A stretch of 9,851 nucleotides of DNA from Nostoc sp. CHAB 5715 (lineage in GTDB: Bacteria > Cyanobacteriota > Cyanobacteriia > Cyanobacteriales > Nostocaceae). Below are positions 5,545 through 9,851 of the stretch, in pieces. Position numbers and translations under genes: made by a program. Under the pieces are notes generated by a model. The model saw only the letters and a list, made by a program, of their open reading frames with translations, made no database searches and had not been told where the DNA came from. Every line of letters begins with the position of its first letter. The first letter of the stretch is position 1. The stretch is from contig NZ_JAIVFR010000161.1 of NCBI RefSeq assembly GCF_020829685.1, positions 1 through 9,851 of the forward strand. Direction: 5' to 3'.

Positions 5545-5562
5545 TGAGCAATTCATTGCTCA
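5545..5562. promoter_or_regulatory. Perfect 8-bp inverted repeat before RM gene
   Basis: TGAGCAAT (5545-5552) and ATTGCTCA (5555-5562) are separated by TC. The dyad is centred about 33 bp upstream of the restriction-modification gene's ATG and 45 bp after the previous stop. No T run follows, so a terminator is unlikely. Position and symmetry fit an operator or a 5'-leader hairpin that limits expression of a potentially toxic enzyme; this is inference. Confidence 0.4.
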
Positions 5563-5586
5563 ATTCAAGCATTTTAAAGACTAATT

Positions 5587-8500
5587 ATGAATGTACCATC
5601 TAGCATTATTCAACTCATTGCTCATTTTCACTCCTCAATAGATTTATATCGGGCTGATAGTTTAAATGAAACACAAACTAGAATTGAATTTATAGATCCA
5701 TTTTTTGCAGCGTTAGGATGGGATATTAGAAATGAACAACAAGCTTTTGATATTTATAAAGATGTTGTTCACGAAGATAGTTTAAAAATTAGTGATACCA
5801 AAAAAGCCAAAGCCCCTGATTATAGTTTTCGTGTTGGTGGAGTTAGAAAGTTTTTTGTCGAAGCTAAAAAACCTGCGGTGAATGTAGGATCAAATATTAG
5901 TGCTGCTTTTCAACTTAGGCGTTATGGATGGTCAGCAAAATTACCCTTGAGCATTTTAACTGATTTTGAAGAATTTGCTATTTATGATTGTCGAATCATG
6001 CCAAATAAAAATGATTCAGCATTGACAGCTAGAATTATATATTTTATATATACAGAATATATAGATAAATGGGACGAAATCTATAATCTTTTATCTAAAG
6101 AAGCGGTATTAAATGGTTCTTTAGATAAATTTGCCGGAACCACAGTTAAATCAGGGATTACTGTTGATAAAGCTTTTTTACAGGAAATTGAAAATTGGCG
6201 AGAAAATTTAGCTGCTAATATTGCTTGGCGCAACCTGCAAATTCAACAACGGGAGTTAAATTTCGCAGTGCAAATGACAATTAACAGAATTGTCTTTTTA
6301 CGTATCTGCGAAGATAGGGGAATTGAAATCTATGAACAGTTATTTAATTTATTAAGATTAGAAAATATTTATGGAGAATTAGGGCGTTTATTTAGAAATG
6401 CAGATTATCGTTATAATTCTGGATTATTTCATTTTCAAACTGAGAAAGAACGCGATGAACCAGATGATTTTACCCTTAACCTCAAAATTGATGATACCAC
6501 TTTAAAACCAATTATTAGAAAACTTTATCCTCCTGAAAGTCCTTATGAATTTTCAGTTATTCCGGTGGAAATTCTAGGTCAGGTTTATGAGCAGTTTTTG
6601 GGTAAAGTAATTACTTTATCAGCAAGTCGTCAAACATCTGTGGAAGCTAAACCAGAAGTGAAAAAAGCAGGAGGTGTCTATTACACTCCTAGTTATATTG
6701 TTGAATATATTGTTAAACAAACTATTGGTAAAATTTTAGAGAGTAAAAAACCAGAAAATATCAAAGAAATAACAATTCTTGATCCGGCTTGTGGTTCAGG
6801 TTCTTTTTTAATTGTCGCTTATCAATTTTTACTAGATTGGTATTTACAGCAGTATCTTCAAAATTTTAAGAAATATAAAAAGAAAGTATATCAAACTACG
6901 GGTGGTAACTTCCGTTTAACCTCAACTGAAAGAAAGCACATTTTATTAACTCATATCTATGGGGTGGATATTGATCAGCAAGCGGTAGAAACTTCTAAGT
7001 TATCTTTATTATTAAAGGTTTTAGAGGGTGAGTCAGGGGAAACAATCACGAAACAGTTAACATTATTTAAGGAGAGAGCTTTACCGGATTTAGATAATAA
7101 TATTCAGTGTGGTAATTCTTTGATAGATGGAGAATTTTATCAAAATAATCAACTTAGTTTTTTAGATGAAGATACAGCTTATCGAGTTAATATATTTGAC
7201 TGGAAATCAGCTTTTTCAGTAATCATGAAACGAGGTGGATTTGATGTAGTTATTGGTAATCCTCCTTATATTAGAATTCAAGCTTTAAAAGAATGGGCTT
7301 CTCTAGAAGTTGAGTTTTATAAAGAACAATATGTTTCTGCTAGTCAGGGAAATTATGATATTTATGTTGTTTTTGTAGAAAAGGGTTTGAATTTATTAAA
7401 GAAAAATGGCCATTTAGGTTTTATTTTAACCCATAAGTTTTTTAATGCTCAATATGGAGAATCTTTAAGAAAGTTAATTTCTGAAGGTAAATTTCTTAAA
7501 AAGATTGTTCATTTTGGAGATCAACAAGTTTTTCCTAATGTTTCAACTTATACTTGTCTATGCTTTTTGTCTAAAACAAAACAGTCAGAGGTAAATTTTC
7601 TTCAAGTAAAGGATTTAGTAGAATGGATTATTGATGGTAATGCAGAAGAAATACTGGTAATTGATAAATCTATTACAAGTGAAAGTTGGGATTTTGGTAA
7701 AAGTAAAAATTCTGTTTTATTCAATAAATTTAATAACGATAAATTTATCAGTTTAAGTCAGCTAATAACTAATATTTCTCAAGGTATTAGAACAAGTGCT
7801 AATAAAATATATGTTGTAGATTTTATCTCTCAAGAACACAATTTTCTACAGGTATATTCTAAAGCTTTAAATAAAATAGTTACAATTGAATCTGATTTAA
7901 CTTCTCTCTTTTTACAGGGTAAGGAAATAAAGCCGTATCAACTTTTATATTCCAGTAAGTTATTAATTATTCCTTATGAACTAACAAACGGAAATGTTCA
8001 TCTTATAAATGAAGATAAATTGCGTAATAATTATCCCCTAACTTTTGATTATCTAATGCAAAATAAACAATTTTTAGAAAGTAGAGAAAAAGGAAAAATG
8101 CTTGGTTTAGATTGGTATGCTTATATTTATCCTAAAAATATAGAATTGATGAAAAAATCAAAAATGTTAGTCCCTGATATTGCAAATAGAGCTTCTTTTG
8201 CTTGGGATGAAAAAGGAGATTATGCGTTTACCAGTGGTTATGGAATTATACTTAAGAATAATGTTCAAGAATCAATTAAATATATTTTAGGATTACTCAA
8301 TAGTAAAGTTTTAGATTTTTATCTGAAGAATATTAGTACCACAATGCGAGGAGGCTTTTTTCGTTATTTCACTCAGTATGTTGAACAATTACCAATTCGA
8401 TTGATTAATTTTTCCAATTATCAAGAAAAAAACATTCATAATCAAATAATTCAGCTTGTTGAACAAATGCTTTACCTCCATCAACAACTAAATCAAGCAC

Positions 8501-8625
8501 AAACACCCCCGGCTAAAAAAAGAATTCAACAACAGATTAATGCCACAGATAGACAAATAAATCAATTAGTGTATGAACTCTATGGATTAACTGATGAGGA
8601 AATAGCTATTGTTGAAGGTGCATGA
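5587..8625 (+). CDS. Type IIG (Eco57I-like) restriction-modification enzyme
   Basis: A 1012-residue single-chain enzyme predicted to cut DNA and to methylate adenine N6 at the same site. The N-terminal domain (about 25-135) has the PD-(D/E)XK pattern: Asp78 in APDYSF, then Glu92 and Lys94 in KFFVEAKKP, preceded by TRIEFIDPFFAALGWD. The helical connector (about 200-350) leads to the methyltransferase: motif X GGVYYTPSYIVEYIV (362-376), motif I ILDPACGSGSF (397-407), motif II YGVDID (458-463), CGNSLI (508-513), and catalytic motif IV IGNPPYIRIQ (556-565). Residues about 690-960 form the target-recognition region, ending in GGFFRYFTQYVEQLPI as in TaqI-like specificity domains. The tail (966-1012) is helical. 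All catalytic motifs look intact. It needs no separate S or M gene. The sequence is visibly AT-richer than the neighbouring genes and has no HIP1 site over 3 kb, suggesting horizontal transfer. A Shine-Dalgarno sequence is not obvious. Specificity cannot be read from sequence. Confidence 0.9.
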   Translation: MNVPSSIIQLIAHFHSSIDLYRADSLNETQTRIEFIDPFFAALGWDIRNEQQAFDIYKDVVHEDSLKISDTKKAKAPDYSFRVGGVRKFFVEAKKPAVNVGSNISAAFQLRRYGWSAKLPLSILTDFEEFAIYDCRIMPNKNDSALTARIIYFIYTEYIDKWDEIYNLLSKEAVLNGSLDKFAGTTVKSGITVDKAFLQEIENWRENLAANIAWRNLQIQQRELNFAVQMTINRIVFLRICEDRGIEIYEQLFNLLRLENIYGELGRLFRNADYRYNSGLFHFQTEKERDEPDDFTLNLKIDDTTLKPIIRKLYPPESPYEFSVIPVEILGQVYEQFLGKVITLSASRQTSVEAKPEVKKAGGVYYTPSYIVEYIVKQTIGKILESKKPENIKEITILDPACGSGSFLIVAYQFLLDWYLQQYLQNFKKYKKKVYQTTGGNFRLTSTERKHILLTHIYGVDIDQQAVETSKLSLLLKVLEGESGETITKQLTLFKERALPDLDNNIQCGNSLIDGEFYQNNQLSFLDEDTAYRVNIFDWKSAFSVIMKRGGFDVVIGNPPYIRIQALKEWASLEVEFYKEQYVSASQGNYDIYVVFVEKGLNLLKKNGHLGFILTHKFFNAQYGESLRKLISEGKFLKKIVHFGDQQVFPNVSTYTCLCFLSKTKQSEVNFLQVKDLVEWIIDGNAEEILVIDKSITSESWDFGKSKNSVLFNKFNNDKFISLSQLITNISQGIRTSANKIYVVDFISQEHNFLQVYSKALNKIVTIESDLTSLFLQGKEIKPYQLLYSSKLLIIPYELTNGNVHLINEDKLRNNYPLTFDYLMQNKQFLESREKGKMLGLDWYAYIYPKNIELMKKSKMLVPDIANRASFAWDEKGDYAFTSGYGIILKNNVQESIKYILGLLNSKVLDFYLKNISTTMRGGFFRYFTQYVEQLPIRLINFSNYQEKNIHNQIIQLVEQMLYLHQQLNQAQTPPAKKRIQQQINATDRQINQLVYELYGLTDEEIAIVEGA

Positions 8626-8627
8626 AT

Positions 8628-9014
8628 TCAATCCGAAGATTCTCCATTCCTGCGCCCAAGTTCATAAATGCCAGCGCCCATACAAGCTAATATACCTGTA
8701 CTAATTCCCCAACTCTGGCCTAAACTAATTTCCAGAACCCAGTTACATAAAGCACCAACTACCAAAAAAGGCACAATGCTAAATAATGAAGCGTAGAAAG
8801 AGTTTTGGGATTCTCTGGCTTTACGAGTCTTTTCAAATTCTGATTGGCTGGTATAAAGCGATCGCTCGGCAAAGTTAAACCAGCGATTGAGTTGCTCGAT
8901 TACCCATTCATTGACTTTTGATAAACCTAGATACAGCGCCAATGACCACAAACTCGCTCCGGCGATCGCGATCGTGTCTAACTCAAAGCGGAAAGGTAAA
9001 ATTTCAGTCAGCAT
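8628..9014 (-). CDS. Small hypothetical membrane protein
   Basis: A 128-residue protein with three probable membrane segments: residues 15-32 (IAIAGASLWSLALYLGLS), 75-97 (SLFSIVPFLVVGALCNWVL) and 103-118 (GISTGILACMGAGIYEL). Between the first two is a charged, probably helical loop (residues 33-72, with RSLYTSQSEFEKTRKARESQ). The C-terminus is polar (RRNGESSD). It carries no catalytic motif, and I recognise no named family; it looks like a conserved cyanobacterial hypothetical protein. An AGGA about 12 nt upstream of the ATG is a weak ribosome binding site. The gene contains two HIP1 sites (8858-8865 and 8962-8969), so it looks native, unlike the facing restriction-modification gene. The two genes converge with stop codons only 2 bp apart. 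Confidence 0.65.
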   Translation of the reverse strand: MLTEILPFRFELDTIAIAGASLWSLALYLGLSKVNEWVIEQLNRWFNFAERSLYTSQSEFEKTRKARESQNSFYASLFSIVPFLVVGALCNWVLEISLGQSWGISTGILACMGAGIYELGRRNGESSD

Positions 9015-9372
9015 TGCTTATGGGAGTCCTGCAAAGGGTTGACTTTAGCTTTCAGTAGATGCTAAATAAACCTCCTGTGCAATTTTAAGCATAAAGGTTA
9101 ACAAGATTTCAACTAATTTTGGTACTACGAATGCTGTAAAGTTCTTTCCCCACCTCTTGTCTAAATTATGTCATTGTGTCAGTTTAAACTTGTACCTGAT
9201 CGAAGTAGCTAAAATGCAAAGCTGTGAGTGAATTGGGAGCAAATGCAAAAGACAATGTACTATCCAGCTAGCAAAACCCAGTCTTTACATGGCTTTACAG
9301 AGATTGCAACTTAAGTATAATTCTAATCTAGAAATTTATACATTTAGGTTAAAAAGTATAAATTAAGTAAAT
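9015..9372. other. Intergenic region, no gene recognised
   Basis: This stretch must hold the promoter of the minus-strand membrane protein gene. A 23-codon plus-strand ORF (9243-9314) has GGAG 3 nt before its ATG, which is too close for a good site, and its product resembles nothing I know. No RNA gene, terminator hairpin or clear promoter is visible. Confidence 0.4.
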
Positions 9373-9711
9373 TTACTCACCAATTATTTGTAAAACTTTT
9401 GGCGCAATAAATATCTTTCCGTAAGAGCCTTCACTAGCCTGCACTAAGATACCTACATTCACAAGCTTTTCAACATTCTGTTGTGCAGATCGATAGCTAA
9501 CATCCATAATTGCCTGGGCTTGGGGAATAGTGAGAATAGGAGACTCAAACAAGCTGTCTGCAAGACGCAACAATAGGGCTGTGGCACGGATTTGAGTTAA
9601 GTCTTGTCTCCATTGCAACTGCAAATCTTGTAACCGTTTTGACCGAACCAAGGCATCTTTAGATTGTTCTGTTACCCCTTGTAGAAAAAATATTAACCAG
9701 TCCCGCCAAGC
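9373..9711 (-). pseudogene. Fic-family protein, C-terminal fragment
   Basis: From about 9711 down to the stop at 9373, the minus strand encodes the C-terminal third of a Fic/DOC-family protein: AAWRDWLIFFLQGVTEQSKD, then ALVRSKRLQDLQLQWRQDL, then a winged-helix domain (ILTIPQAQAIMDVSYRSAQQ to NVEKLVNVGILVQASEG, ending IFIAPKVLQIIGE). Such proteins transfer AMP to targets through an HPFxxGNGR loop in an upstream Fic domain, with this tail acting as a DNA- or protein-binding module. Here the Fic domain is absent. Directly upstream of AAWRDW the sequence becomes GC-richer and unrelated, although the frame stays open to the window edge (9851) with a TTG at 9790-9792. I treat it as a 5'-truncated gene. 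A fusion to a new N-terminus beyond the window is the alternative. The winged helix might still be made from an internal start, but no good one is visible. Confidence 0.65.
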
Positions 9712-9851
9712 CGCACAATGACTGATACTGAGCACCGGCCCCATACAACACGACTCACCGAAAGCTACCATGCACACCAAATTCCTCCCCAACCCCAGCC
9801 ATTCCGGTTTTGGCGTTCTGTCGTCGCTCGGCCTTGCCCTGTTTCGCTTCC
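9712..9851. other. GC-rich unassigned DNA at the right edge
   Basis: By hand count 9718-9851 is about 57% GC, clearly above the rest of the window. Two plus-strand frames are open to the edge: from ATG 9718 (beginning MTDTEHRPHTTRLTESYHAH) and from ATG 9770 (beginning MHTKFLPNPSHSGFGVLSSL). The minus frame of the Fic fragment is open too, as expected in GC-rich DNA. I recognise no family. It could be the start of a transferred gene, the end of a mobile element, or a chimeric assembly end. Confidence 0.4.

Noticed and set aside
8628..9014. Immunity or accessory partner of the restriction-modification enzyme
   Set aside because: It is on the opposite strand, carries HIP1 sites typical of native genes and has no defence-related motif; adjacency alone is not evidence.
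1..9851. tRNA, rRNA, riboswitch or replication origin
   Set aside because: No cloverleaf, conserved riboswitch core or DnaA-box cluster was recognised on either strand by eye.

Overview
The window looks like chromosomal DNA of a filamentous, probably heterocyst-forming cyanobacterium (Nostoc/Calothrix-like). The evidence is six copies of the HIP1 octamer GCGATCGC, two Uma2-family nuclease copies, several classes of cyanobacterial interspersed repeat (multi-hairpin palindromes and 7-bp short tandem repeats), moderately AT-rich DNA and low gene density. The genus is an inference from style; no rRNA or other marker is present.

Layout. Bases 1-770 hold no convincing gene but are dense in repeats: a multi-hairpin palindromic element (about 35-163), an indel-free array of sixteen 21-bp units (299-634), and a GC-rich double-hairpin repeat (636-718) joined directly to it. 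Bases 780-1085 (minus) are the 3' end of a broken Uma2 gene. An intact Uma2-type putative nuclease follows (1176-1880, minus), separated from the fragment by two neighbouring inverted repeats. After a leader with short tandem repeats comes a 316-residue stress-protein-like membrane protein with an internal duplication (2437-3387, plus). Next are a cytochrome P450 N-terminal remnant (3473-3733) and an AT-rich spacer with a small ORF that has a good ribosome binding site (3991-4092). Then come an LpxB-related glycosyltransferase with a 7-bp repeat inserted in frame (4234-5508, plus) and a large single-chain restriction-modification enzyme of the Eco57I/type IIG kind (5587-8625, plus). A small membrane protein (8628-9014, minus) converges on it with only 2 bp between the stop codons. 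The right edge holds the C-terminal third of a Fic-family protein (9373-9711, minus), cut off where GC-richer DNA of unknown identity begins.

How it fits together. I see no single multi-gene pathway. The window is an accessory, repeat-laden region: an autonomous restriction-modification gene without HIP1 sites, nuclease copies in different states of decay, truncated P450 and Fic genes, and at least one repeat that has entered a coding sequence. The most useful leads are the 21-bp array, the repeat-derived linker in the LpxB-like protein, the internal duplication of the stress-like protein, and the abrupt junction that truncates the Fic gene. I did not find a clearly new multi-gene system.
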